From: an uncultured Chlamydiae bacterium
GTDB lineage: Bacteria > Chlamydiota > Chlamydiia > Chlamydiales > Rhabdochlamydiaceae
DNA length: 64,000 bases
Direction of reading: 5' to 3'
NCBI GenBank assembly: GCA_903824495.1
Contig: CAIJXB010000051.1
Span: forward strand, 1-64,000
Position numbers and translations under genes: made by a program. The notes below the pieces were generated by a model. It ran no database searches and was not told the DNA's origin. It worked only from the letters and a program-made list of their open reading frames with translations. This document shows, piece after piece, positions 52,714-61,412 of this stretch (position 1 is the first letter of the stretch; every line of letters begins with the position of its first letter).

Positions 52714-54057
52714 TTAAGCTTCTAAGTTTCTCTTTGCCATATCGATTTGTCTTCTTAGCATGTCATCTTGTGCGACTTGCCCTGAGATCTTTTTCCAGGC
52801 ATGGAGAAGGGTGGAGTGGGTCTTGCCACCAAAGGCAGCGGAGAGCTTCATAAGAGACTCGTTGATGAGCTCTTTAGCGAGATACATAGCAACTTGACGG
52901 GGGAAGGCAACGTCTTTACTACGAGAGGTGCTTTTGAGATCGCTGACCTTCACTTCAAAGATCATCGAAACACTTTTTAAGATGTTTTCAACAGACACTT
53001 TTTTAGAAGGAGCGAGCTGAAAAAGTTCACTGAGACTTTTCTCAACCGTTTCTTCTGTAATGTCAAGCCCTAGCATTTTACAGTAAGCGCTTAAGCGGTT
53101 GATCGCGCCTTCAAGCTGTCTCACATTGTTATAAATGTGCTCAGCGATGAAGAAGGCGATCTTTTGTGGAAGGCGTATCCCTTTTTGCTCGGCTTTGTAT
53201 TGCAAAATAGCAACTCTTGTCTCTAGATCAGGAATACCGACATTAGCAACAAGGCCCCATTCCATACGAGCAGTGAGTCTTTCAGAGAGGTTGAGCTGAC
53301 CTGGTGGCTTATCACTTGTAATGATGATCTGTTTGTTTTGGTGGATGAGAGCTTCAAAGGTATTGCAAAACTCTTCTTCAAAGTTCATGCGATTTTGCAA
53401 AAACTGAATGTCATCAACAAGTAGAACATCAAGCGTTCGATAAAAACGCTTCATCTTATCAAGTGTCTTATCGCGCAAGTTGTTTATCAGTTCATTAATA
53501 AACCCTTCTGTTGTAATACAGTGGATGCGCATCTTCGGATGGTGCTGCTTAATGTAACGACCAATCGCATGAAGAAGGTGAGTTTTGCCAAGACCAACGC
53601 CGCCATGAATGAAAAGGGGATTATATGATTTGCCGGGACGCAGAGCTACTCCCATCGCAGCAGATTTGACAAATTGATTCGAAGGGCCTTCGATGAAGTT
53701 TTCAAAGCTATAAAGATCGTTGAGCTGGAATGAATCTTTAATCATATTTTCAGTAGGAGCAGCCGGCTTTTCTTGAGGTGATGCTTCAGATTTTTCTTTG
53801 CGAACTTCTGCAATCACAAACTCAATAGAAGGTTCACCGGAAGGATTGAGAGGAAGGAAAAGTGCAAGGTCTTGTTTGTAATTGTCGAGTAGGTATTCTT
53901 GTACAAAGATGTTAGGAACTTCAAGTACAATGCGATCAGGATGCGTGGCAATCTTTTGGATCGGAGCGATCCAGTTTGCAAACTCTACAGCAGAGCATCT
54001 TTCTTCAATGCAATCTAAAAAAAGAGTCCAAGCGTCTTGTGATTGACTGGTAAGCAT
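52714..54057 (-). CDS. dnaA: Chromosomal replication initiator protein DnaA
   Basis: The 447-residue protein has the DnaA plan: N-terminal interaction domain, an AAA+ core with Walker [10 protein letters not shown] (152-160), Walker [12 protein letters not shown] and the C-terminal DnaA signature region [16 protein letters not shown]...[11 protein letters not shown]. Chlamydiae commonly have two DnaA proteins; this one has the gene context of the second copy in Chlamydia trachomatis (next to the TPR gene and the division cluster). No DnaA-box cluster was recognised around it. Confidence 0.96.
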   Translation of the reverse strand: MLTSQSQDAWTLFLDCIEERCSAVEFANWIAPIQKIATHPDRIVLEVPNIFVQEYLLDNYKQDLALFLPLNPSGEPSIEFVIAEVRKEKSEASPQEKPAAPTENMIKDSFQLNDLYSFENFIEGPSNQFVKSAAMGVALRPGKSYNPLFIHGGVGLGKTHLLHAIGRYIKQHHPKMRIHCITTEGFINELINNLRDKTLDKMKRFYRTLDVLLVDDIQFLQNRMNFEEEFCNTFEALIHQNKQIIITSDKPPGQLNLSERLTARMEWGLVANVGIPDLETRVAILQYKAEQKGIRLPQKIAFFIAEHIYNNVRQLEGAINRLSAYCKMLGLDITEETVEKSLSELFQLAPSKKVSVENILKSVSMIFEVKVSDLKSTSRSKDVAFPRQVAMYLAKELINESLMKLSAAFGGKTHSTLLHAWKKISGQVAQDDMLRRQIDMAKRNLEA

Positions 54058-54193
54058 AGCCCTGATCTGATCCTGTTTTTGTTGCTTAGATTCTTTGTGA
54101 ACAAATTTTACAAAGGGGATCTTAGCATATACTTCATTAGGTCAAGTTACCATTCGGTTTGAAAGCATGCAACAAAAATTGTGTGGCAGGTCT

Positions 54194-54589
54194 TTAAGAA
54201 TAGGCGAGAATCAAAGCGGAAGCTTGGTCTGCAATTGACTTCTGAGTATTTGTTTGCAAGGCTTTAGCTTGCATGATGCCTTGCTTGGCATAACCAAGTG
54301 CAAAAAGAGCTTTAGCTCGATTTAAAAGAGTCGGAGCGTGATGAGGATCAGCTCTTACTGCCTTTTCTAAATAGTTGAGTGCTGCGAGGTGATTGCCTCT
54401 TTGCAAGTAAAGAGCTCCGAGTGTTTGAAGATCATACGTTGTATTAGAAGACAGAATGACAAGAGCTTCAAAAAAGCTTGTTGCAAGTTCGTAATGTCCT
54501 TGTCTAATATATGAGAAGCCCACAAATCGAATGTCTTCAAGTTCTTCTAAATTCCATCCGAGTATTTCCATCCAATTCACGTAACTCAT
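54194..54589 (-). CDS. Small tetratricopeptide-repeat protein
   Basis: A 131-residue protein made of about three TPR units (FVGFSYIRQGHYELATSFFE, LGALYLQRGNHLAALNYLEK, ALFALGYAKQGIMQAKAL). Size and build recall type III secretion chaperones of the LcrH/SycD type. It starts 6 bases after the neighbouring coiled-coil gene's stop and matches the order next to dnaA in Chlamydia. Partner is unknown. Confidence 0.85.
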   Translation of the reverse strand: MSYVNWMEILGWNLEELEDIRFVGFSYIRQGHYELATSFFEALVILSSNTTYDLQTLGALYLQRGNHLAALNYLEKAVRADPHHAPTLLNRAKALFALGYAKQGIMQAKALQTNTQKSIADQASALILAYS

Positions 54590-54595
54590 AATGTC

Positions 54596-55114
54596 TTACC
54601 CTTTTTGATATTGCATGCGTCTTGCTGTAATGTCTGTCATGCATTTGTCGAGCATCAGAAGATTTTTCAAAAGCTGAGCTAAGATCTTTTGCTCTTTTTC
54701 TTGCTCTACTTTTTCTTGATCCTCTTCCCAAGAGGACTGGTCCTCTTTGTTTTGATCTTTTTTCCCTTCATCTTGCTTGCGCGCCTGTTCTTTAAGGTGG
54801 GCTAAGATCTTTTTTTCTTGGCTTTCTGTTTTATCTTGAGGGCCTAAAGAGGGGATGATCTGGTAGGTGAAAAGGCGTTTTCTTTGCTCATTATAATTTT
54901 CTGGCATCGAAAACTGGGCCCAGGGGGTGTTTCTTTTGGCGACATCAAAAAGGATATCGAACTCTGAGGAAAACGAAGGGATGGTGACATCTACTTCCGC
55001 TTGCCTTTGAATTCCTCTTGCTTCTTTTAGGATCTTATTGTCGAACTCTTGCTGGTCTACAGCGTAGCGAGTCGATGCATCAACTCCTAAGTTATCTATT
55101 GTCCGTGGCGCCAT
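54596..55114 (-). CDS. Conserved chlamydial hypothetical protein with charged coiled coil
   Basis: A 172-residue soluble protein. The middle (about 95-145) is a highly charged Lys/Glu/Gln-rich stretch (ILAHLKEQARKQDEGKKDQ), likely coiled coil or disordered, and the C-terminus is helical (LLKNLLMLDKCMTDITARRM). It is paired with the TPR gene, which suggests that the two products interact. It corresponds in position to the hypothetical gene beside rsmH in Chlamydia trachomatis. Confidence 0.75.
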   Translation of the reverse strand: MAPRTIDNLGVDASTRYAVDQQEFDNKILKEARGIQRQAEVDVTIPSFSSEFDILFDVAKRNTPWAQFSMPENYNEQRKRLFTYQIIPSLGPQDKTESQEKKILAHLKEQARKQDEGKKDQNKEDQSSWEEDQEKVEQEKEQKILAQLLKNLLMLDKCMTDITARRMQYQKG

Positions 55115-55162
55115 GAAATTCCCTTGATAGGTCTATTAATTTCTGTTTGCCACGAAATTAAT

Positions 55163-55190
55163 ATTAAATCAATTGTTTAATTGATTTAAT
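55163..55190. promoter_or_regulatory. 12-bp perfect inverted repeat in a divergent intergenic region
   Basis: ATTAAATCAATT (55163-55174) and AATTGATTTAAT (55179-55190) are perfect complements around GTTT. It lies between the coiled-coil gene (start 55114, minus) and the triplicated protein gene (start 55245, plus). Could be an operator; AT-rich, so chance is not excluded. Confidence 0.4.
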
Positions 55191-55244
55191 TGGTTTGTTT
55201 TTGTATCATCTTCGCGAAAATTAATGATTATTAAGGAATGGTAA

Positions 55245-56915
55245 ATGATCCAATCGAAATCTTTTCAAGAAACGAACCCGATGCGATATCGACAAGAGTC
55301 GAAGACAGAAGATTTGGCGTTAAGAGATGAACTGGATGGAAAGATAGAAGTTGTCTCAACCAAAGCGAAAGGGGGGCTAAAATTAGAGCCTTCAGGACGG
55401 CGTTTTATCGCAGAGCAGGGAACTACTTTGAGTTCAAGAGCCCTCTCCCTCTTTTCTGGGGTCTTGGGATCTATAATTGAGCGTCGCCCTTCTCTATCTA
55501 AAGAGGCAAAGATTGCCGCAGGGTCTGGCGTAATAACTGAGGAGGCATTTGAAAAACAATCTCAGCAAAACAAGGGCCTTATCTTGTTTTTTTTAGAGTT
55601 TATGAAAAGCTCTTCTGATAAGGATCCTTTGCTAGAAATGATCCAAAATTTGAAGTATGAGGTTAAAGAATCAATCCTTTCAAATAAAGAAGATGTTTTT
55701 GCTCTGCTCATTTCTAGACCTGTGGAGACCTTTAGTCTTGAGAAGCTGCTGAGCTGTAATCCCATCAATCAGCATTTTATCTTTTCTCAGTCTAAAGATA
55801 TTCTTAGCTTTGGAATGAGAGTTGATCTTTATGAAGATCTTCTTGTCATGCAAGAAGACGAGGTTCAGTTCATGGCTCATTTATTTGAATTAGGTTTTGA
55901 TCTTGAAGCTCTTTTTCAGATGAAGGTTACGCTTGATGAATACGGAAGATCTATAGGCTTTGCGGAAATTACAAGAGGATTTGCTGCGTTTTCAAAAGGG
56001 GCCTTGGTGCCGCAAAGTAGAAGTCCAGCTTTGACAGATGCAATTCTTATGATAGTGTTCATTGAATTTATGAAAGGCAGCCGCGATAAAGGCTCTATCT
56101 TTCAAATGCTTGCAGAACTAAAGTCTGAGGTTAAAGAAGTTATCCTATTGAATCTAGGAGATGTCTTGGTTCTGCTAAGGTCTAAACTTAAAAGCCCTGG
56201 GCATTTTAAAAGGCTACTATCTCAAAATCCGATCAATCAACGCTTTGTCTTTTCTCATGCTAAAGCCATTTTTTTTCACGATGAAAAACACCATAAAGAT
56301 TTCCTTGAATCCACCATGTATGACAAAAGAGGGATGGAAGGAGGGCCGATTCATCTGTACGGCTCTATGTATGAAGAGATTTTATGGGTAGACATGCAGG
56401 AGATTTTGGATGCGACCGATTTAATTAAAAAAGGCGTTAGTCTTACGGTCCTTTTTCAGTGGAAGGAGTTGATGAATCAACTTGGAAGTTCCATCAGCTT
56501 TTCAGAGATTAAAGGAGGAATTCTAGGGCTTAGAGAGGTGATGTTCGATATGGAATTTCAAGGGCTATCGGAGGGGCGTCAGGTTCTCATTATACTTTTT
56601 ATGGAGTTTGTAAAGGATAGCCTAGATAAAAGATCTGTCCTCAAAAAACTGGCAATGCTGGATTGGAGGGTTGAAAAAGTCATCCTTTCGAACAAGACAT
56701 GTGTCTTATATCTGTTAAGGGCGGTTCTGGGTGATTCTTTTTGTCTTGAAACGGTGCTAAATGCGACTCTTGTAAATCAACTATTTTTCTTTTCTTTGGA
56801 GGAAGTTTCCTGCGAGTTTATCGATCCTAAGTTTTTAAGCGAGCTTACTAACCGTGATGGGAATAGATCTTGGAGCGCTTTTTTTCGCAGTAAAAAATCA
56901 CAAATTGAACTTTAG
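55245..56915 (+). CDS. Hypothetical protein with three internal repeats of about 190 residues
   Basis: The 556-residue protein repeats one unit: copy 1 FFLEFMKSSSDKDPLLEMIQ ... SCNPINQHFIFSQSKDI; copy 2 VFIEFMKGSRDKGSIFQMLA ... SQNPINQRFVFSHAKAI; copy 3 LFMEFVKDSLDKRSVLKKLA ... NATLVNQLFFFSLEEV, the last cut short. Copies 1 and 2 end in similar segments (FDLEALFQMKVTLDEYGRSI and VSLTVLFQWKELMNQLGSSI). Helical, no signal peptide, no family recognised. AAGGAATGGTAA precedes the ATG. It is inserted between two genes adjacent in Chlamydia, hence accessory; an effector role is possible. Confidence 0.7.
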   Translation: MIQSKSFQETNPMRYRQESKTEDLALRDELDGKIEVVSTKAKGGLKLEPSGRRFIAEQGTTLSSRALSLFSGVLGSIIERRPSLSKEAKIAAGSGVITEEAFEKQSQQNKGLILFFLEFMKSSSDKDPLLEMIQNLKYEVKESILSNKEDVFALLISRPVETFSLEKLLSCNPINQHFIFSQSKDILSFGMRVDLYEDLLVMQEDEVQFMAHLFELGFDLEALFQMKVTLDEYGRSIGFAEITRGFAAFSKGALVPQSRSPALTDAILMIVFIEFMKGSRDKGSIFQMLAELKSEVKEVILLNLGDVLVLLRSKLKSPGHFKRLLSQNPINQRFVFSHAKAIFFHDEKHHKDFLESTMYDKRGMEGGPIHLYGSMYEEILWVDMQEILDATDLIKKGVSLTVLFQWKELMNQLGSSISFSEIKGGILGLREVMFDMEFQGLSEGRQVLIILFMEFVKDSLDKRSVLKKLAMLDWRVEKVILSNKTCVLYLLRAVLGDSFCLETVLNATLVNQLFFFSLEEVSCEFIDPKFLSELTNRDGNRSWSAFFRSKKSQIEL

Positions 56916-56946
56916 GGCCTTTGTTGCTCAAATCGACTTCTTGCAA

Positions 56947-57297
56947 TCAGCTAGGAGTCTTTATTTTTTTACTGAATCTCATGATCGGATCTCCTCTAGC
57001 GCATTGCTGAAGAGCGAAGGTGAGATTCTGGATGACCCATATTCTAGAGTCGTTCGGGAGCGTTATAGCTGTTTCAGCATCGATTGCACGTTCCACCCAT
57101 ACTCTTATAACTCCAGGTGTTATTTCTTTCTCCGCAAGAGCTTTAGATACTACCTTAATAATCAAAGCATTCAACTTAGGCTCGGTTGTCTTAAGGTATC
57201 TGGAATCAGAGCCATCAGTAAGAGGGTGGTTTCCCAGATATGTGGCAATAGCTTGCTGAGATGGAAAATGCAAAGGAGAGGGGAATTGAGGTGTCAT
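56947..57297 (-). CDS. Hypothetical protein, 116 residues
   Basis: Opens MTPQFPSPLHFPSQQAIATY from the ATG at 57297 (AAGGC about 9 bases upstream; the frame is open to 57327) and contains LNALIIKVVSKALAEKEITP. No family recognised, no membrane segment. It converges with the triplicated-repeat gene and diverges from mraZ. Confidence 0.55.
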   Translation of the reverse strand: MTPQFPSPLHFPSQQAIATYLGNHPLTDGSDSRYLKTTEPKLNALIIKVVSKALAEKEITPGVIRVWVERAIDAETAITLPNDSRIWVIQNLTFALQQCARGDPIMRFSKKIKTPS

Positions 57298-57440
57298 AGT
57301 TTTTGCCTTAAAGTCTAATAGCGGCAAATGTTTTAGCGGATAGTTTGGTTTAATTGGAAGTCGATTTTTGAGCTTCTAGTGATCTATAGGAGAAAATGAT
57401 TGAGTTTTTGTGTCGTTTTTCTCGTTTCAAAATAGAAAAT

Positions 57441-57456
57441 TCCCACCAATTCCCAC
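57441..57456 (-). promoter_or_regulatory. Inverted pair of MraZ-type TGGG boxes upstream of the promoter
   Basis: On the minus strand GTGGGAATTGGTGGGA carries two GTGGGA units exactly 10 bases apart. MraZ proteins bind TGGGA-type direct repeats spaced by one helical turn. This pair lies about 40 bases upstream of the predicted -35 box. Confidence 0.55.
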
Positions 57457-57493
57457 TTTTTTTCTTAGTCGTAAGTTTCTAGTGTAGAGTTGT

Positions 57494-57522
57494 TTGTCTT
57501 GGTCTCTCTCATGCTTTATTAA
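57494..57522 (+). promoter_or_regulatory. Predicted promoter of the mraZ division cluster
   Basis: TTGTCT (57494-57499) and TATTAA (57517-57522) are separated by 17 bases. Transcription would start near 57530, leaving a leader of about 60 bases that contains the second MraZ box set. The other bases between 57298 and 57590 show nothing else that I can support. Confidence 0.45.
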
Positions 57523-57570
57523 GAAACTTTTGTAAAATTATTGATCAATTTGGCTTTGTGGTGTTAGATT

Positions 57571-57595
57571 GTGGGAAAGAGTGGGAATTTATGGG
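57571..57595 (+). promoter_or_regulatory. Three MraZ-type TGGG boxes spaced 10 bases apart, overlapping the mraZ start
   Basis: TGGG occurs at 57572-57575, 57582-57585 and 57592-57595, each exactly 10 bases after the last. The third is the mraZ start codon itself (ATGGGC). Binding of MraZ here would block transcription or leader access, a plausible feedback loop. Confidence 0.65.
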
Positions 57596-58091
57596 CAAGT
57601 TCTTTTTCAGCGGATGTACTACAGCCAAGCTAGACGATAAGAATCGTTTTGTTTTGCCTCAGTCTATGCGTTTAGGGCTTGTTGAAGACGGAGCGATGGA
57701 ATTTAGCATTGCTTTGGGCCTTGGAGGCTGTCTTGCGATCTACCGTCAAAGCGACATTCAAAAGATCGTAGAAAAGTTTCAAGCCAAGCAACATGTTGGA
57801 AAATTCCAAAAGTTCTTCACTTTGTTCTTCTCCACACTCCACCAAACAACTTGTGATAAAATCGGAAGAGTGATCATTCCACCAGTACTAAAAAATGCGG
57901 TGAATATCGGTAGCGAAATTGTGATTGCAGGTGTTTTAAACAAGATTGAGATCTGGTCCAAAGATAAATACGACTTGCAACTGAAGAATATGATGAAAGG
58001 AACCGATCCTGAGATGAATTTAGCAAAATTATGCGAAGAGGCGTTTGCGCTTCTTGATGAAGAAGAGAAAGGGGAAGTAGATGCAGAGTAA
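57591..58091 (+). CDS. mraZ: Transcriptional regulator MraZ
   Basis: AbrB-fold DNA-binding protein that represses its own division/cell-wall cluster. Of 166 residues, the two SpoVT/AbrB halves can be seen: GCTTAKLDDKNRFVLPQSMR and TTCDKIGRVIIPPVLKNAV. I chose the ATG at 57591 because it gives the family's MGKFFFSG start; a GTG-type upstream frame from 57558 lacks support. It overlaps rsmH by 11 bases. Confidence 0.93.
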   Translation: MGKFFFSGCTTAKLDDKNRFVLPQSMRLGLVEDGAMEFSIALGLGGCLAIYRQSDIQKIVEKFQAKQHVGKFQKFFTLFFSTLHQTTCDKIGRVIIPPVLKNAVNIGSEIVIAGVLNKIEIWSKDKYDLQLKNMMKGTDPEMNLAKLCEEAFALLDEEEKGEVDAE

Positions 58092-58443
58092 AAGACCCCA
58101 TATCTCGATTTTAGAAGATGAAATGGCCGCTTTTTTTGCTGAGAGCGAGCTAAAAGTATATGTAGATGGGACTGTAGGAGCCGGCGGACATGCCAAGAGG
58201 ATCCTAGAGGAGCATCCGGAAATTGAGCGGTTTATTGGGTTTGATCAAGATCCACAAGCTCTTTCCATAGCAAAAGAGACACTTGCTCCATGGTCTGACA
58301 AAGTAGAGCTTATTCATGCGAACTTTGAAGACATAAGCAAGACCTTAAGTAAGATGAAAGTCAAAGCGGTCAGCGGTTTTTTTTTGACCTCGGAGTTTCA
58401 TCTATGCAGCTCGATCAAGAGCAAAAGGGATTTAGTTTTTTAA
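58081..58443 (+). CDS. rsmH: RsmH (16S rRNA C1402 N4-methyltransferase), N-terminal part before a frameshift
   Basis: Begins MQSKRPHISILEDEMAAFFA and carries the SAM motif VYVDGTVGAGGHAKRIL and FIGFDQDPQALSIA. The true frame is lost at a T9 run (58377-58385); after it the reading is out of register to the stop at 58443. With 10 T the text would read SGFFFDLGVSSMQLDQ, the universal RsmH DLGVSS motif. So the gene is intact except for one missing T. Confidence 0.9.
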   Translation: MQSKRPHISILEDEMAAFFAESELKVYVDGTVGAGGHAKRILEEHPEIERFIGFDQDPQALSIAKETLAPWSDKVELIHANFEDISKTLSKMKVKAVSGFFLTSEFHLCSSIKSKRDLVF

Positions 58444-58997
58444 AAGAGGGGCCTTTAGACATGAGAATGAATCCAACAATTGAACTCGATGCAGAGACAA
58501 TCATCAACGAGTGGTCAGAAAAAACGCTTGGAGACATTTTTCTAAGGTATGGAGAAGAGCCTAAATGGAAAATAATTAGTAAGGCAATTGTGGAAGCTCG
58601 AAGAAAAATCCGTATTCGTACAACAACGCAGCTTGCCGATGTGATCTCTTCTTGCAGATCTAAAGTAAGAGGTAAACTTCACCCAGCAACGCTTGTATTC
58701 CAAGCTCTTAGAATCTGTGTGAACAAAGAGCTCGATGTACTACAAAGCGCGATTAACCAATCCATGAAGCTTTTAGAGAGCCATGGGAAAATTGGTGTGA
58801 TCTCTTTCCACAGCCTAGAGGACCGCATCGTAAAAAACATGTTTAGAGAAGCATCGACACCGATTAGAGAAGGGAAAGAAAAACTGATCCCTATGATGAA
58901 GCTTCTCACAAAAAAACCTATCGTGCCAACTCTTGCAGAGATCCGCAAGAACGTAAGATCAAGAAGCGCAAAAATGAGATTTGCAGAAAAAAATTAA
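58404..58997 (+). CDS. rsmH: RsmH, C-terminal part after a frameshift
   Basis: From MQLDQEQKGFSFLKEGPLDM to the end this frame is normal RsmH, including RMNP, HPATLVFQALRICVNKEL and GVISFHSLEDRIVKNMF. The ATG at 58404 is the internal Met of the DLGVSSMQLD motif, not a real start. The joined protein of 305 residues has the usual length. ftsL begins 7 bases after its stop. Confidence 0.9.
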   Translation: MQLDQEQKGFSFLKEGPLDMRMNPTIELDAETIINEWSEKTLGDIFLRYGEEPKWKIISKAIVEARRKIRIRTTTQLADVISSCRSKVRGKLHPATLVFQALRICVNKELDVLQSAINQSMKLLESHGKIGVISFHSLEDRIVKNMFREASTPIREGKEKLIPMMKLLTKKPIVPTLAEIRKNVRSRSAKMRFAEKN

Positions 58998-59004
58998 AGG
59001 ACAT

Positions 59005-59373
59005 ATGGGACAGAAAAAAGGATTAGTAGCTCAAGTTTCTCTTTGCCTCGTGGCGCTTGGGGCCTGTCTGTTCTCGTATTTAGAAAAACAAAATCAGCTC
59101 ACAGAGCTTAGAATTTACGTTCCAAAGCTTGTAAAAGAAATCCGCTTGATCCAAGAGGAGAACGTGAGCTTAAAATACCAAATTCAGAAGTTTGAAAGTC
59201 CTGAGCATTTGATGCAGCTAGCAGCAGATGCAAAGTTCAGTCATTTAAAATACCCTTTTAGCAAAGAAGTTCTTGTGCTACAAGATGCTTCCCAGTTAGA
59301 CTTGCCGTCTGGTAAAGAAATAGAGCAATTTTCACCTAAAATTAAGCACACATTGGCAGTGGGAGCGAAGTAA
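59005..59373 (+). CDS. ftsL: FtsL-like cell division protein
   Basis: A 122-residue bitopic protein: a short cytoplasmic tail, one membrane segment (VAQVSLCLVALGACLFSYL) and a heptad-rich periplasmic coiled coil (LVKEIRLIQEENVSLKYQIQ). Sequence similarity to FtsL is always weak, so the call rests on architecture and position between rsmH and ftsI. AAAGGA lies 4 bases before the ATG at 59005. Confidence 0.8.
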   Translation: MGQKKGLVAQVSLCLVALGACLFSYLEKQNQLTELRIYVPKLVKEIRLIQEENVSLKYQIQKFESPEHLMQLAADAKFSHLKYPFSKEVLVLQDASQLDLPSGKEIEQFSPKIKHTLAVGAK

Positions 59374-59378
59374 TAAAC

Positions 59379-61406
59379 ATGTCTCATAGACGCCTTGATG
59401 GTTTTCTTTTAATGGAAGGCCGCAAACGTCTGGTGTTTTTGTCGGTAGGGCTAGCTTTTCTTTTTTGTCTTCTTCTCATTCAATTCTATCGAGTTCAGAT
59501 CATTGAAGGGAAAAAGTGGCAAAAAAAGGCCTTGGCACAACATCAGCTCAGAGTTGTGGAACCTTGCAAGCGAGGTACTTTTTATTCGAATACATCGATC
59601 CGGGAAGGTCATCCCGAGACGGAAGTTGCTTTTGTCGTCGATGTAGAAAAGTCACATCTTTTTGCTGATATCGTCTCCATTCCAGAAATCCATAGGTCTG
59701 AGGTTGTAGCCAAGATCTCGCAGATCTTCGCTTTAAATGCGCAAGATAAAGCAAAGATTGCTGAGCAGTTTAAAAAGCAATCAAGAAGCCGCAAACTGAT
59801 CTTATGGATGGACCTATCTAAACGAAAAGAAGTCGAAAAGTGGTGGTTTCCTTTTGCTAAGCAGCATAAGATCGCTCGTAACGCTCTATTCTTTGTCGGT
59901 GATTTTAAGCGCTCCTATCCATACGGAAAGATGCTAGGTCAAATCCTTCATACAGTTAGAGATGATAGAGATCCTAAAACACACGAGCACATCCCAACGG
60001 GAGGTTTAGAGCTATCCCTCCATTCCTATCTGCAAGGAAAGGATGGCAAACGCGTCTTTCTGCGCTCTCCTCGCAATCCCTTGGATTTTGGAACAGTTGT
60101 GACCCCCCCTGAAGATGGCGCTGATGTCTATTTAACGATCAATCATTACCTTCAAGAGATGTGTGAAGATGAGATTGCTAAAGCTGTAGAAAAAGCCAAA
60201 GCCAAAAATGGCTGGGCAATCATGATGGAGCCTCACACCGGAGAAATTTTGGCTTGGGCCCAATATCCCTTTTTTGAGCCAGCTTCTTACCGCACCTATT
60301 TCAATGATCCTGCCCTACAAAAAAGAGCCGAGATCAAGGGGATCATTGAGCCCTTTGAGCCGGGCTCTACGATGAAGCCTCTTACTATGGCTATTTGTCT
60401 GAAAGCAAATGAAGAGCTAAAGAAACAAGGTAAACCACCACTATTTTCTCCTACTGAAAAGATCGCTACTTCTAATGGTTTTTTCCCAGGAAGGTCTAAA
60501 CCGATCAAAGATACAAGGGTGCACCATTACTTAAACATGTATATGGCGCTTCAAAAATCATCCAACATCTACATGGCTAGGGTTGTGCAGCGCGTCATTG
60601 AAAGGCTTGGAGATGATTGGTATAGAAATGCTTTGCAAGAAGTGTTTGGATTCGGGCTTAAGACAGGCATTGAGCTTCCATCAGAAAGTATTGGACTTTT
60701 GCCATCACCGCATAAAAAGCATCCAAATGGCGCTATCCAATGGTCCAAGCCAACTCCCTATTCAATTGCGTTTGGTCACAACATTTTAGTCAGCAGCATG
60801 CAAATGCTAAGAGCGTATTCAGTGCTTGCTAATGGCGGCCATGATGTGCAGCCTTATTTGATCAAAAAGATTGTTAAAACACATCGAGATGGAAGCAAAG
60901 AGATACTCGTTGATGCAGAAGTCAAGAAAAAGGCGATAGCACAAAAATCTCTGTTAGATCCTACTTCTTTAAAAGAAGTCCTCAAAGGGATGATGTATGT
61001 GACAAAGCCAGGAGGCGGCGCTACAAGAGCTGATATTTTTGGATATACGGAGGCTGGTAAAACAGCCACTTCTGAAAAGATAGTCGGTGGAACTTACTCG
61101 AAAAAAGATCACATCTCTACGTTCATTGGATTTGCACCGGCTCATGATCCCCGTTTTGTTTTAATGGTAGTGGTCGATGAACCTGAATACAGATACATTC
61201 CAGGCGTTGGAAAGAATCAGTATGGGGGAACCTGCGCCGCTCCTGCCTTTTGTGATATTGGCAAAAAGGCTCTTCAGTACTTAGGAGTGGAGCCAGATGA
61301 CCCTTATGGCTTTCCACCAGGAGATCCAAGAAGGGACACTTCAAAAGCTGTGTGGGTCAAAGAAGCGGCAGATCTTCAAGAACTATATGACAGTTGGAAT
61401 AAGTAA
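59379..61406 (+). CDS. ftsI: Penicillin-binding protein (FtsI/PBP3-type transpeptidase)
   Basis: Class B PBP of 675 residues: N-terminal membrane segment (LVFLSVGLAFLFCLLLIQFY), a PBP dimerisation region, and a transpeptidase domain with active-site Ser330 in STMK (330-333) and SSN at 394-396. The third motif is Lys-Thr-Ala (561-563, in AGKTATSEK) rather than the usual KTG. It forms septal crosslinks; chlamydiae use peptidoglycan only at the division ring. Five bases separate it from ftsL, and murE starts 6 bases after it. Confidence 0.94.
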   Translation: MSHRRLDGFLLMEGRKRLVFLSVGLAFLFCLLLIQFYRVQIIEGKKWQKKALAQHQLRVVEPCKRGTFYSNTSIREGHPETEVAFVVDVEKSHLFADIVSIPEIHRSEVVAKISQIFALNAQDKAKIAEQFKKQSRSRKLILWMDLSKRKEVEKWWFPFAKQHKIARNALFFVGDFKRSYPYGKMLGQILHTVRDDRDPKTHEHIPTGGLELSLHSYLQGKDGKRVFLRSPRNPLDFGTVVTPPEDGADVYLTINHYLQEMCEDEIAKAVEKAKAKNGWAIMMEPHTGEILAWAQYPFFEPASYRTYFNDPALQKRAEIKGIIEPFEPGSTMKPLTMAICLKANEELKKQGKPPLFSPTEKIATSNGFFPGRSKPIKDTRVHHYLNMYMALQKSSNIYMARVVQRVIERLGDDWYRNALQEVFGFGLKTGIELPSESIGLLPSPHKKHPNGAIQWSKPTPYSIAFGHNILVSSMQMLRAYSVLANGGHDVQPYLIKKIVKTHRDGSKEILVDAEVKKKAIAQKSLLDPTSLKEVLKGMMYVTKPGGGATRADIFGYTEAGKTATSEKIVGGTYSKKDHISTFIGFAPAHDPRFVLMVVVDEPEYRYIPGVGKNQYGGTCAAPAFCDIGKKALQYLGVEPDDPYGFPPGDPRRDTSKAVWVKEAADLQELYDSWNK

Positions 61407-61412
61407 AAAAAT

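Noticed and set aside
58377..58385. Programmed ribosomal frameshift in rsmH
   Set aside because: No downstream pseudoknot or internal Shine-Dalgarno signal is visible; polymerase slippage or an error explains the T-run better.
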